This document shows, piece after piece, positions 35,341 to 42,984 of a DNA stretch of 64,000 bases. The translations under genes and the position numbers were made by a program. The stretch comes from Chryseomicrobium sp. FSL W7-1435 (GTDB taxonomy: Bacteria; Bacillota; Bacilli; Bacillales_A; Planococcaceae): assembly GCF_038595005.1 (NCBI RefSeq), contig NZ_CP151997.1, positions 1,612,001 to 1,676,000 on the forward strand, in the 5' to 3' direction. The notes under the pieces were generated by a model. It was not told where the DNA came from. It did not search any database and worked only from the letters and a program-made list of their open reading frames with translations. The stretch's first letter is position 1. Each line of letters begins with the position of its first letter.

Positions 35341-37020
35341 ATGTTAGCGGAACTATCAATACGTAATTTTGCCATTATAGACGAGTTGACGGTTAGCTTT
35401 AGTGAAGGGTTAACAGTTCTAACCGGTGAGACCGGTGCTGGTAAATCGATTATCATCGATGCTGTGCAATTATTGTGTGGCGCACGTGGTTCATCCGAGT
35501 TTATTCGACATGGTACAAAAAAAGCAGAACTTGAAGGCTTGTTTTCTCTTGAATCGCGGAACCACTCGAGTTATAAAAAATTAGAACAGCTAGGCATTCC
35601 TGCAGATGAAGAGAGCATCATATTAAGAAGAGAATTGAATTCAAACGGAAAAAGCACCTGTCGAATCAATGGAAAACTTGTAACGATTGCTGTGTTGCGT
35701 GAAGTAGGTACCACTCTTGTCGATATCCATGGGCAACATGAGAGCCAAGAGCTTATGGACGAGCGTTTCCATATCGATTTATTAGATCAATTCGCTTCTA
35801 AAGAGCTGATTGCAGCTAAACTTGCCTACAAGGAAATCTACGCTTCCTATTTAAAAACAAAAAAACGCTTAAAAGCTCTTCAAATGGATGATCAAGAGAT
35901 GACCCATCGCATGGATCTTTACCGCTTCCAACTTAATGAAATTCAAGAAGCTGGTCTAACAAGTGGTGAAGAAGAGCAATTGACTGCAGAGCGCACAGAA
36001 ATGATGAATTACTCCAAGATAGTGGATAAACTGCAAACTTCTTCTCAGGCGCTCACTTCTGAATCTGGGGCAATGGATTATTTAGGTGTCGTGCTCCATG
36101 CACTACAAGATATCCGGTCAGTGAATCAGACCTACGAAAAAATTAATGAAGAGTTTGCCAATGCCTATTTTATTTTGGAAGATATCCAATCTCAAATTCA
36201 ACAGCAACTCGACAGTATGGAATTTGATGAAGAGCGGATGCAGTATTTAGATGACAGGCTTGCTCTCATTCAAACTTTAAAGCGCAAGTATGGACAAACT
36301 GTTGATGAAGTCATCCTCTACGGTGAAAAAATCAACAAGCAACTGGATCAATTAACAAATCGTGACGAAGAAATTGCACAGCTTGAGAAAAAATCTGCTC
36401 AAATTGAAGCAGACCTTTTGCTTGAAGCGCAAGAACTTACGGCTATTCGTCAACAAACAGCATTAGCGTTAAGTGCAAGTATTATGGAACAATTAAGTGC
36501 TCTCTATATGGACCGAGCGATCATGGATGTGCGTGTAGAAGAGATCGCGCAATTTGGCGAAAACGGAAGAGATCATGTTGTTTTTTATATCGCAACCAAC
36601 GTTGGTGAGCCTCTAAAACCTCTTACAAAAGTAGCTTCTGGTGGGGAATTGAGTCGCGTCATGCTTGCATTGAAGAGCATTTTTTCAAAGCATCAAGAAA
36701 TTACGTCTATCATTTTTGATGAAGTGGATACGGGTGTTTCGGGTCGAGTTGCACAAGCCATCGCCGAAAAAATCGGTCAAATTGCCAAAGACTCACAAGT
36801 GCTTGTCATTACTCACTTGCCTGCAGTAGCAGCTTTAGCTGATACTCATTTACGTATTGAAAAACATGTACAGCAAGACCGAACTAAAACATCGATACAA
36901 GAATTAACTTTACCTGAACGAACGGAAGAGTTGAGTCGAATGATGGCAGGAGAAGAGATTTCTGAGATTACTTTGCATCACGCAGCAGAATTATTACAGC
37001 AGGCGCAATCAAAAAAATAA
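35341..37020 (+). CDS. recN: DNA repair protein RecN
   Basis: An SMC-like ATPase acting early in double-strand break repair. The 559 residues have Walker A TGETGAGKSIIID (near 28), long coiled coils in the middle, the ABC signature SGGELSRVMLALK (about 436-448) and Walker B SIIFDEVDTGVSG. The ATG is preceded by TAAGAGGAGTTG. It lies between ahrC and spoIVB, the conserved Bacillales order. Confidence 0.96.
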   Translation: MLAELSIRNFAIIDELTVSFSEGLTVLTGETGAGKSIIIDAVQLLCGARGSSEFIRHGTKKAELEGLFSLESRNHSSYKKLEQLGIPADEESIILRRELNSNGKSTCRINGKLVTIAVLREVGTTLVDIHGQHESQELMDERFHIDLLDQFASKELIAAKLAYKEIYASYLKTKKRLKALQMDDQEMTHRMDLYRFQLNEIQEAGLTSGEEEQLTAERTEMMNYSKIVDKLQTSSQALTSESGAMDYLGVVLHALQDIRSVNQTYEKINEEFANAYFILEDIQSQIQQQLDSMEFDEERMQYLDDRLALIQTLKRKYGQTVDEVILYGEKINKQLDQLTNRDEEIAQLEKKSAQIEADLLLEAQELTAIRQQTALALSASIMEQLSALYMDRAIMDVRVEEIAQFGENGRDHVVFYIATNVGEPLKPLTKVASGGELSRVMLALKSIFSKHQEITSIIFDEVDTGVSGRVAQAIAEKIGQIAKDSQVLVITHLPAVAALADTHLRIEKHVQQDRTKTSIQELTLPERTEELSRMMAGEEISEITLHHAAELLQQAQSKK

Positions 37021-37051
37021 GTCGTTTAAGAAAAATAGTACCAATCATGAA

Positions 37052-37088
37052 TCACCTCTTTTGAAGCACACTACTTCAAAGGAGGTGA
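37052..37088 (+). promoter_or_regulatory. Hairpin that hides the spoIVB ribosome binding site
   Basis: CACCTCTTTTGAAG (37053-37066) pairs with CTTCAAAGGAGGTG (37074-37087), 14 bp with one G-U pair, plus T37052-A37088; the loop is 7 bases. The whole AAAGGAGGTG site is inside the right arm. T-rich sequence follows, so it could also act as a weak recN terminator. Confidence 0.75.
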
Positions 37089-37096
37089 ATTTTATT

Positions 37097-37993
37097 TTGG
37101 GATCCTGGAAGATAGCTGTTTTTATACTTTGCTTGTTGGTACCGATTCCTGTCTCAGCAGCCATCGTCCCTTTAGGTGAGTCGATTGAAATCGAAATTCC
37201 GCTTGAGGAAATGATTGTCGTTGAAGATTTATCTTTGTGTAAAACGGCAATTAAACAGCAAGACAAAGTGTATTCGTTGCAGTCGAAAAAAGAATTAATA
37301 GAATTAATTAGTAAATCTTCCTCAACTTCTATACCACTTACTATGAGTCGAGATGGTGAACAGTATACATTAGCGTGTTCAGCTAAAGAACTGGAGCGCC
37401 TCCTACCAGTAGTGATTGATACAGTGGCAGGTGTCGGTACACTGACTTTTTTAGATACAACTAGTAACACGTACTATGCACTAGGGCATCCCATACAAGA
37501 ACATTTGACAGGAACAATCCCGACAGGTGCAAATGGCCATATTCGGTTAGCTGCTGTAGACAAAATCGTACGCTCCGCTCCTCAAAAACCAGGATTTAAA
37601 GTAACAAAGCCGCTTATCCCTTTGAGAGTGGCGCCAGTAACTCAAAACTCTCTATACGGCCTTCTGGGAGATGCATCATCAGTTGCAGCTTGGTTTCCAA
37701 GTCGTCAAGAAATCCAAGTCAGCAATCCAAGAAAAGGAAAAGCCACGTTAAGAACAGTAACTGCTGGAGATCAAGTAGAGGAGTATGATCTTGAGATAAC
37801 AGCTATCGACTCTGACAAATTTTTTGTCACGATAACGGATGAGCAATTACTCAACTTATCAGGTGGTATCCTCCAAGGAATGAGTGGAAGTCCCATTATT
37901 CAAAACAATCATTTGGTTGGAGCACTTACACATATGAACAGTGTTCAACCAACAAAAGGTGCAGCTATCTCCATTGATCAGATGAAAAAGTAG
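37097..37993 (+). CDS. spoIVB: SpoIVB peptidase, short form
   Basis: A serine peptidase (family S55) that, in sporulation, leaves the forespore and triggers SpoIVFB cleavage of pro-sigma-K. From TTG 37097, nine bases after AAAGGAGGTG, the product is 298 residues with an N-terminal signal/anchor. The catalytic set is complete: histidine in ALGHPI (131), aspartate in TITDEQLL (248) and serine in GMSGSPII (263). B. subtilis SpoIVB has about 425 residues; here about 80 N-terminal residues and much of the PDZ region are missing or eroded. An earlier TTG (37061) would place the start inside the hairpin. Confidence 0.88.
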   Translation: MGSWKIAVFILCLLVPIPVSAAIVPLGESIEIEIPLEEMIVVEDLSLCKTAIKQQDKVYSLQSKKELIELISKSSSTSIPLTMSRDGEQYTLACSAKELERLLPVVIDTVAGVGTLTFLDTTSNTYYALGHPIQEHLTGTIPTGANGHIRLAAVDKIVRSAPQKPGFKVTKPLIPLRVAPVTQNSLYGLLGDASSVAAWFPSRQEIQVSNPRKGKATLRTVTAGDQVEEYDLEITAIDSDKFFVTITDEQLLNLSGGILQGMSGSPIIQNNHLVGALTHMNSVQPTKGAAISIDQMKK

Positions 37994-38018
37994 AAACCAT
38001 CCTTCGGGGTGGTTTTTT
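37994..38018 (+). terminator. Terminator of spoIVB
   Basis: AAACCATCC (37994-38002) and GGGTGGTTT (38007-38015) around a TTCG tetraloop, with T run. Confidence 0.9.
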
Positions 38019-38046
38019 CATTTGTATCCGATTGACGAATTTTCAG

Positions 38047-38076
38047 TTGCTATCGATTCATTAAAAAAGTTATACT
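38047..38076 (+). promoter_or_regulatory. Vegetative-type promoter of spo0A
   Basis: TTGCTA (38047-38052) and TATACT (38071-38076) with an 18-base spacer, about 147 bases before spo0A. Confidence 0.6.
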
Positions 38077-38089
38077 ATAGTGAAGATTA

Positions 38090-38127
38090 TTCGACAAAAC
38101 CCTTAAAAATTGTCGGTAGTTGTCAGA
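38090..38127 (+). promoter_or_regulatory. Spo0A-box cluster upstream of spo0A
   Basis: TTCGACA (38090-38096) is an exact 0A box in reverse orientation (TGTCGAA). TGTCGGT (38111-38117) and TGTCAGA (38121-38127) resemble it in forward orientation. They lie just downstream of the vegetative promoter, as expected for self-control of spo0A. Confidence 0.65.
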
Positions 38128-38222
38128 ATTGATAGAAATTATCCTACAAAAGATATATTTAACTTTTGAACTACTTTCTCTATAGTATGTAAGTAGAATG
38201 ATAGAAGGCAGGGGATGAAGGA

Positions 38223-38999
38223 ATGGAAAAAATTAAAGTAATGGTAGTGGATGATAATCGTGATTTAGTGACAACGATTGCTGACTATTTTAAAGAGCAT
38301 CCGTCGATTGAAGTCATTCACGTGGCTTTTAACGGCAAACAGTGTTTGGAACTTTTAGAAAAGCAAGTTCCTGATGTTTTGTTACTAGATATCATCATGC
38401 CTCATCTCGATGGCATTGCGGTCATGGATTATCTGCATAAAGAGCAGCTCTATCCAAATATGAAAGTCATCATGCTGACGGCGTTTGGCCAAGAAGAAGT
38501 GATGAAGCAAGCCGTTGATTTAGGAACTGCATACTTTATGTTAAAACCGTTTGAATTTGACCGCCTGGTTCAACAGATCCTTCAAGTCGCTGGTTCGGCT
38601 CAAAGCCAATCAGATGCGTCTCCTAGACGTCATGCGTTTAAGACAAAGGGAATCGACTTCACCATTACAAACGTTATTAAAGAGATTGGTGTACCTGCAC
38701 ATATCAAAGGGTATTCTTATTTGCGAGAAGCAATTCAAATGGTCTATCATGACATTGAACTACTTGGCTCTGTAACGAAAGTGCTCTATCCAGAAATCGC
38801 TAAAAAATTCGATACGACACCATCCCGTGTGGAAAGAGCGATTCGACATGCTATAGAAGTAGCATGGAACAGAGGGAATTATGAGACGATTTCACAGACA
38901 TTCGGTTACACAGTTCATCACCTTAAGAGCAAACCAACAAATTCAGAATTTATTGCCATGATTGCAGATAAGATTCGTTTAGAGAACATGGCAAGTTAG
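38223..38999 (+). CDS. spo0A: Sporulation master regulator Spo0A
   Basis: A 258-residue response regulator. Receiver: acidic pair D10/D11, phosphorylation site D56 in [10 protein letters not shown] switch near LTAFGQ and K108 in MLKPF, the same numbering as B. subtilis. The C-terminal DNA-binding domain has [21 protein letters not shown], the recognition helix region. The ATG follows GGGGATGAAGGA. An intact Spo0A argues that the strain descends from, or is, a spore former. Confidence 0.97.
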   Translation: MEKIKVMVVDDNRDLVTTIADYFKEHPSIEVIHVAFNGKQCLELLEKQVPDVLLLDIIMPHLDGIAVMDYLHKEQLYPNMKVIMLTAFGQEEVMKQAVDLGTAYFMLKPFEFDRLVQQILQVAGSAQSQSDASPRRHAFKTKGIDFTITNVIKEIGVPAHIKGYSYLREAIQMVYHDIELLGSVTKVLYPEIAKKFDTTPSRVERAIRHAIEVAWNRGNYETISQTFGYTVHHLKSKPTNSEFIAMIADKIRLENMAS

Positions 39000-39012
39000 A
39001 AAGGGTTTTACT

Positions 39013-39729
39013 ATGCTTCCTATTTATGCGCATCGTGGTGCATCAGGATATAAAATGGAGAATACACTTGCCGCATTTAAAGAAGCGATAGCAAGACAAT
39101 GCACAGGAATTGAAATTGATCTACAACTAACCGCTGACGGAGAACATATGGTGATTCACGACTTAGATTTGTTTCGTCTGACGGGACAAAACAAACAAAT
39201 TCGAGATGTGGCTGCAGAAGAAGTGATGAAGTGGAAAGTAGGTAGGCGCTTTTTCAGACGCTGGTTCGGCCAACGAATTTTAACACTGCGTGAATTTATA
39301 GACTTTGCATCAGAGCATCAAGTAGCGTTAAATGTTGAATTAAAAGAGACCTACATGGGGAAACACGAAAAAATCTGGGAAGTCGCAGAATTGATCAAAG
39401 GGTTTTCAGATGTTCACTTTTCGTCTTTTGATGTCTCGATTCTTGAATTAGGGAATCAAAAATATCCTGAGTACGATTGGTGCTTGATCGGAAAAAAATC
39501 AACCGATTGGAATGAAATGAAACAGTATTCTTGGTTACGTACCATTCACTTAAACAAACGCTATTATAAATCTGAGTGGGTGAAGGCGTTATGTGCAGAC
39601 TACTCCATTCGTTTCTATGGACTGACAGGTAAGGAAGCATTCATCACCAATCCAATGCCCTGTGTCATAGGGTGGATCAGCGATTATCCAGATATCATCA
39701 TGAAAAAACAAAAAAGGCAAAATCCATAA
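39013..39729 (+). CDS. yqiK: Glycerophosphodiester phosphodiesterase family protein (YqiK-type)
   Basis: A 238-residue GDPD-barrel enzyme that hydrolyses glycerophosphodiesters to glycerol-3-phosphate and an alcohol. Catalytic residues: AHRGASGYKMENT (His, Arg, Glu), EIDLQLTADG (Glu, Asp), VIHDLDLFRLT (His), and NVELKE. No signal peptide is evident, so it is cytoplasmic. It lies 13 bases after spo0A, as yqiK does in B. subtilis. Confidence 0.9.
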   Translation: MLPIYAHRGASGYKMENTLAAFKEAIARQCTGIEIDLQLTADGEHMVIHDLDLFRLTGQNKQIRDVAAEEVMKWKVGRRFFRRWFGQRILTLREFIDFASEHQVALNVELKETYMGKHEKIWEVAELIKGFSDVHFSSFDVSILELGNQKYPEYDWCLIGKKSTDWNEMKQYSWLRTIHLNKRYYKSEWVKALCADYSIRFYGLTGKEAFITNPMPCVIGWISDYPDIIMKKQKRQNP

Positions 39730-39749
39730 ATTGGATTAGCCTTTTTTTT
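39709..39749. terminator. Two-way terminator between yqiK and DUF2627 gene
   Basis: AAAAAGGC plus AATCC pair with GGATT plus GCCTTTTT with a one-base bulge; A-run and T-run flank it. The yqiK stop is in the loop. Confidence 0.75.
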
Positions 39750-39978
39750 CTTTGAATCGCTCGGATACACGTCCATTTTTACGATCTCGTCGCAACAAGA
39801 ATCCTGCAAAAAATCCGACTCCCATAATCATAAAGAGCAATCCGAGTATAAATTGTAACCATAAGGGCGCTGTTCCTAAGTTGCTAACTCCAAAAAAAGT
39901 ATCCCGCATTAATTTAATCCCATAAGCTGCGAAAATACCTGGTATTACCAGTATTATCAATGCTACTAGCCTAGCCAA
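39736..39978 (-). CDS. DUF2627 small membrane protein (YqzF-type)
   Basis: An 80-residue protein with two hydrophobic helices (about 3-20 and 37-60) and a basic tail (RRDRKNGRVSERFKEKKG). It belongs to DUF2627, found in Bacillales between spo0A-yqiK and the bkd genes; function unknown. The start is probably TTG at 39978 (MARLVALIIL), nine bases after TTAGGAG on the minus strand; the ATG at 39987 directly abuts that site. It is divergent from bkdR with overlapping -35 boxes. Confidence 0.85.
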   Translation of the reverse strand: MARLVALIILVIPGIFAAYGIKLMRDTFFGVSNLGTAPLWLQFILGLLFMIMGVGFFAGFLLRRDRKNGRVSERFKEKKG

Positions 39979-40004
39979 TTGCGTCATCTCCTAACCTTTA
40001 GATA

Positions 40005-40033
40005 ACTATCGCATGTGTAAAAATGATTGTCAA
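40005..40033 (-). promoter_or_regulatory. Promoter of the DUF2627 gene
   Basis: Minus strand TTGACA (40033-40028), 17 bases, GATAGT (40010-40005). Its -35 occupies the same bases as the -35 of the bkdR promoter on the plus strand. Confidence 0.7.
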
Positions 40034-40055
40034 TCGAGTCATCTTACGGTATCAT
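40027..40055 (+). promoter_or_regulatory. Sigma-A type promoter of bkdR
   Basis: TTGTCA (40027-40032), 17 bases, TATCAT (40050-40055). It is 51 bases before the TTG start of bkdR. No sigma-54 type GG-N10-GC element was seen before bkdR or ptb. Confidence 0.75.
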
Positions 40056-40065
40056 AAAGGAGAAA

Positions 40066-40110
40066 TGCAACAACTTGCACTTACACCAGGGAGGTGTGCA
40101 ATAAATTGCA
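40066..40110. repeat. Paired inverted repeats TGCAA-N4-TTGCA at bkdR
   Basis: Two 14-base sites, 40066-40079 (TGCAACAACTTGCA) and 40097-40110 (TGCAATAAATTGCA), have identical arms and lie 31 bp apart, three helical turns. The first starts about where transcription should begin; the second covers the start codon. They look like operators, perhaps for BkdR itself. Confidence 0.65.
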
Positions 40111-42061
40111 AAATATACTTTTACTTGGAGCAGGTAGAGGTGGCACTGCTATTCTACGTCTTCTCAATGATTTGGGGAATTTCACGTTTGCAGCAGTTAT
40201 AGATGAAAATCCTGAAGCGCCTGCCTTGTTACTCGCTGAATCTATGGGTATTCCAACAGATTCAAAATGGACGTCTTATATGTCTCCTGAAATCGATGTC
40301 ATTATAGATGCTACAGGTGATCCACAGTTGTTGCCTAAGCTTTTAGCCAAACGAGATCGAAGCACTGTAGTTATCCCAGGAGAAATTGCTTCAATCTTAG
40401 TCCAACTGATTGAAGAAAAAGAACGATCGTTTCATTTGATAGATGCTCAAAGAACTGTTCAACGCATTATATTTGATTCGATGGAAGAAGGAATCATTAG
40501 TATTGATGTGGACGGGAAAATTACATTTTTCAATGAAAGTGCGGCCCGGCTCACACAGGTGAAAAAGGACACAGTGATCGGCAAGCATATTCACGAAGTC
40601 ATTCCTCATAGCCGATTGATGCAAGTGATCGAAACTGGCCGATATGAATCGTTCCAACAATTAACTCTTGAAAGCGGTACCAAGATTGTCACATCAAGGT
40701 TTCCTATAACAATTGATTCTGGTGAGCGTATTGGTGCGTTTGCAGTATTTAAAGATATTTCAGAGATCCAAGAAATGGCTGAAGAACTGACGAACTTACG
40801 TGAGATTCAAATGATGTTAGAAGCAATTATCCAATCTTCCGATGATGCTATTTCAGTAGTCGACGAAAAAGGAATAGGGCTTCTTATCAATCCGGCTTAT
40901 TCACGAATAACAGGTCTCACGGAACAAGACATCATTGGAAAACCAGCAGAAGCAGACATTGCAGATGGAGAAAGTATTCATCGACAAGTATTGGATACAC
41001 GTAAACCTGTGCGTGGAAAACAGCTTCAAATAGGAAAAGATCGAAAAGATGTCATTGTTAACGTTGCTCCTGTCATTGTCAATAATCGATTAAAGGGCAG
41101 TGTAGGAGTTATCCATGACGTGACAGAAATGCGACTTATGATGAAAGAATTAGACCGAGCCCGCTTGCTTATTCGCTCTCTAGAATCCAATTTGTCTTTT
41201 GAAGATATTATTGGACAATCTGAAAAAATTCAATTTGCTAAAGATCAAGCAAAATTAGCGGCTGGAGTACCAGTTACCATATTACTTCGCGGAGAAACAG
41301 GCGTCGGTAAAGATTTGTTTGCTCATGCCATTCATCGAAAAAGCGAATGGAAGCACAATAAATTTATTCGCGTCAATTGTAGTTCTGTGGAAGCAACCAG
41401 TTCATTATTTGAAGATGGCTCTCAAGAGATTTTGATGAAGCAAGCTTCTGGAGGTACATTGTTTCTTGATGAAATAGGAGAACTGTCCTCTGATCAACAA
41501 AAAGAACTATTAAGTCGCTTAGCAGTTGCGGACTTTAGATTGATTGCTTCGACAAGTGATCAATTAGAAAAAAATATGCGCGATGGCACTTTTCTTGAAG
41601 AACTTTATTTCCAAGTTAATAAAATGCCAATCTACATACCACCTTTGCGCGAACGAACAGAAGATATTCATTCCATCCTAGAGCATGTGCTAGTGAGACT
41701 GAATAAAGAATTCGGAAAGCAAGTCGAAGGGTTCTCTGACCGGGCACTGCGTGCATTAGAATCGTATGATTGGCCAGGGAATGTCCGAGAGCTTGAAAAC
41801 GTCATAAGCCGTACATTGATCTTTATGAATGCCAATGAAAAACTAGTAGAAGAAAAGCATTTACCATTGACTACGATTCGAAGGTCACAACCGGTGTTGC
41901 CAGATGGCTCTCTTACTGAATTAGTAGAAGAGTATGAACGCAAATTGATTCAAGACACACTAGCTTCATTTAAAGGAAACAAGACTGAAGCTGCAAAAAA
42001 GCTAAAGATTTCGCTACGAACACTCTACTACAAAATTGAGAAACTAGGCGTTGAAGGATAA
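40106..42061 (+). CDS. bkdR: BkdR-like AAA+ regulator lacking the sigma-54 contact loop
   Basis: From TTG 40106 (GGGAGGTG upstream) the protein has 651 residues: a Rossmann-like N-domain (LLGAGRGGTAILRLL, 1-105), two PAS domains (about 118-225 and 238-340), an AAA+ domain (about 367-600) and a Fis-type HTH (NKTEAAKKLKISLRTLYYKI). Walker A RGETGVGKD and Walker B GTLFLDEIGE are present. In sigma-54 activators GAFTGA stands between SLF and the SGGTLF region; here only about ten residues (EDGSQEILMK) join them, and the arginine fingers of FRxDLxxRL are replaced (FLEELYFQV). The gene precedes ptb by 14 bases. It probably controls the bkd operon without sigma-54. In the bkd locus of B. subtilis the regulator uses sigma-L. 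Confidence 0.88.
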   Translation: MQNILLLGAGRGGTAILRLLNDLGNFTFAAVIDENPEAPALLLAESMGIPTDSKWTSYMSPEIDVIIDATGDPQLLPKLLAKRDRSTVVIPGEIASILVQLIEEKERSFHLIDAQRTVQRIIFDSMEEGIISIDVDGKITFFNESAARLTQVKKDTVIGKHIHEVIPHSRLMQVIETGRYESFQQLTLESGTKIVTSRFPITIDSGERIGAFAVFKDISEIQEMAEELTNLREIQMMLEAIIQSSDDAISVVDEKGIGLLINPAYSRITGLTEQDIIGKPAEADIADGESIHRQVLDTRKPVRGKQLQIGKDRKDVIVNVAPVIVNNRLKGSVGVIHDVTEMRLMMKELDRARLLIRSLESNLSFEDIIGQSEKIQFAKDQAKLAAGVPVTILLRGETGVGKDLFAHAIHRKSEWKHNKFIRVNCSSVEATSSLFEDGSQEILMKQASGGTLFLDEIGELSSDQQKELLSRLAVADFRLIASTSDQLEKNMRDGTFLEELYFQVNKMPIYIPPLRERTEDIHSILEHVLVRLNKEFGKQVEGFSDRALRALESYDWPGNVRELENVISRTLIFMNANEKLVEEKHLPLTTIRRSQPVLPDGSLTELVEEYERKLIQDTLASFKGNKTEAAKKLKISLRTLYYKIEKLGVEG

Positions 42062-42075
42062 AGGAGGGATTGTTT

Positions 42076-42960
42076 ATGAAATCTTTTGCTGAACTTTTAA
42101 ACAGGTCAACTTCTCAGCAAAAAAAGACAGTCGCAATCGCCTGTGCTGCAGATGCCGAAGTTATGGAGGCAGTAAGTAAAGCGGTTGAGCTTAAACTGGC
42201 GAAATTTGTTCTGTATGACACCGAACAAAACTTCCAAGCCATTTCGCAAGACATCTTATCCCATCCTGACATCGAATTACGCTATACACCGACAGCGGCG
42301 CAAGCAGTTAAACAGGCTGTTCAATCAGCGGGTTCAGGTGAAGCGGATGCTTTGATGAAAGGGCATGTGGATACAGCGACATTATTACGAGAAGTATTGC
42401 GTGATGAAAACGGCTTGAAGACAGGGAAAACCATTTCGCATGTGGCAGTTTTCGAGTTTCCAGAGTTCGATCGATTGTTATTTGTGACAGATGCTGCGAT
42501 GAACATTGCTCCCGACTTGAAACAAAAGAAAGATATTCTTGTCAATGCTGTTGCTGTCGCACATCGGGTAGGTCTCGCTAATCCAGTCGTTGCTCCACTG
42601 AGCGCTGTTGAGGTTGTCAATCCAGCCATGCCATCCAGCACAGATGCTGCGTTGCTGACAATGATGTATCAGCGTGGTCAGATTAAGGGTTGTGTCGTTG
42701 ACGGGCCGTTAGCTTTTGACAATGCCATATCAGTGGCTTCTGCAAAGGCGAAGGGAATCTCATCTGAGACAGCAGGATATGCCGATATTTTACTCGTACC
42801 GAATATTGAATCTGGAAATGTGCTTTACAAATCATTTATGTACTTTGGCCGCGCCAAAGTAGGAGCAGTTATTGAAGGCGCAAAAGTGCCAATCATCTTA
42901 ACTTCCCGTGCCGATAGTGCAGAAAGTAAATTGTACTCAATCGCCCTTGCAAGTATATAA
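42076..42960 (+). CDS. ptb: Phosphate butyryltransferase
   Basis: Ptb converts branched or straight acyl-CoA to acyl-phosphate, which Buk uses to make ATP. The 294-residue protein belongs to the phosphate acyltransferase family, with GEADALMKGHVDTATLL near residue 90 and VDGPLAFDNAIS near 215. ATG 42076 lies 8-9 bases after AAAGGAGGG; a TTG two codons earlier is too close. It opens the ptb-bcd-buk-lpdV-bkdAA-bkdAB-bkdB operon. Confidence 0.95.
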   Translation: MKSFAELLNRSTSQQKKTVAIACAADAEVMEAVSKAVELKLAKFVLYDTEQNFQAISQDILSHPDIELRYTPTAAQAVKQAVQSAGSGEADALMKGHVDTATLLREVLRDENGLKTGKTISHVAVFEFPEFDRLLFVTDAAMNIAPDLKQKKDILVNAVAVAHRVGLANPVVAPLSAVEVVNPAMPSSTDAALLTMMYQRGQIKGCVVDGPLAFDNAISVASAKAKGISSETAGYADILLVPNIESGNVLYKSFMYFGRAKVGAVIEGAKVPIILTSRADSAESKLYSIALASI

Positions 42961-42984
42961 AACACTTAATTGGAGGAATTACAA

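Noticed and set aside
37061-37096. TTG start of spoIVB at 37061
   Set aside because: This start lies within the left arm of the hairpin and upstream of the AAAGGAGGTG site; TTG 37097 has the correct spacing.
37045-37470. 141-codon minus-strand open frame across spoIVB
   Set aside because: Antisense to a recognised gene, low-complexity Ser/Ile-rich sequence; no support.
39978-40110. Sigma-54 (-24/-12) promoter in front of bkdR
   Set aside because: I looked for a GG-N10-GC element before bkdR and ptb because BkdR normally acts with sigma-54; none fits, and a good sigma-A promoter is present.
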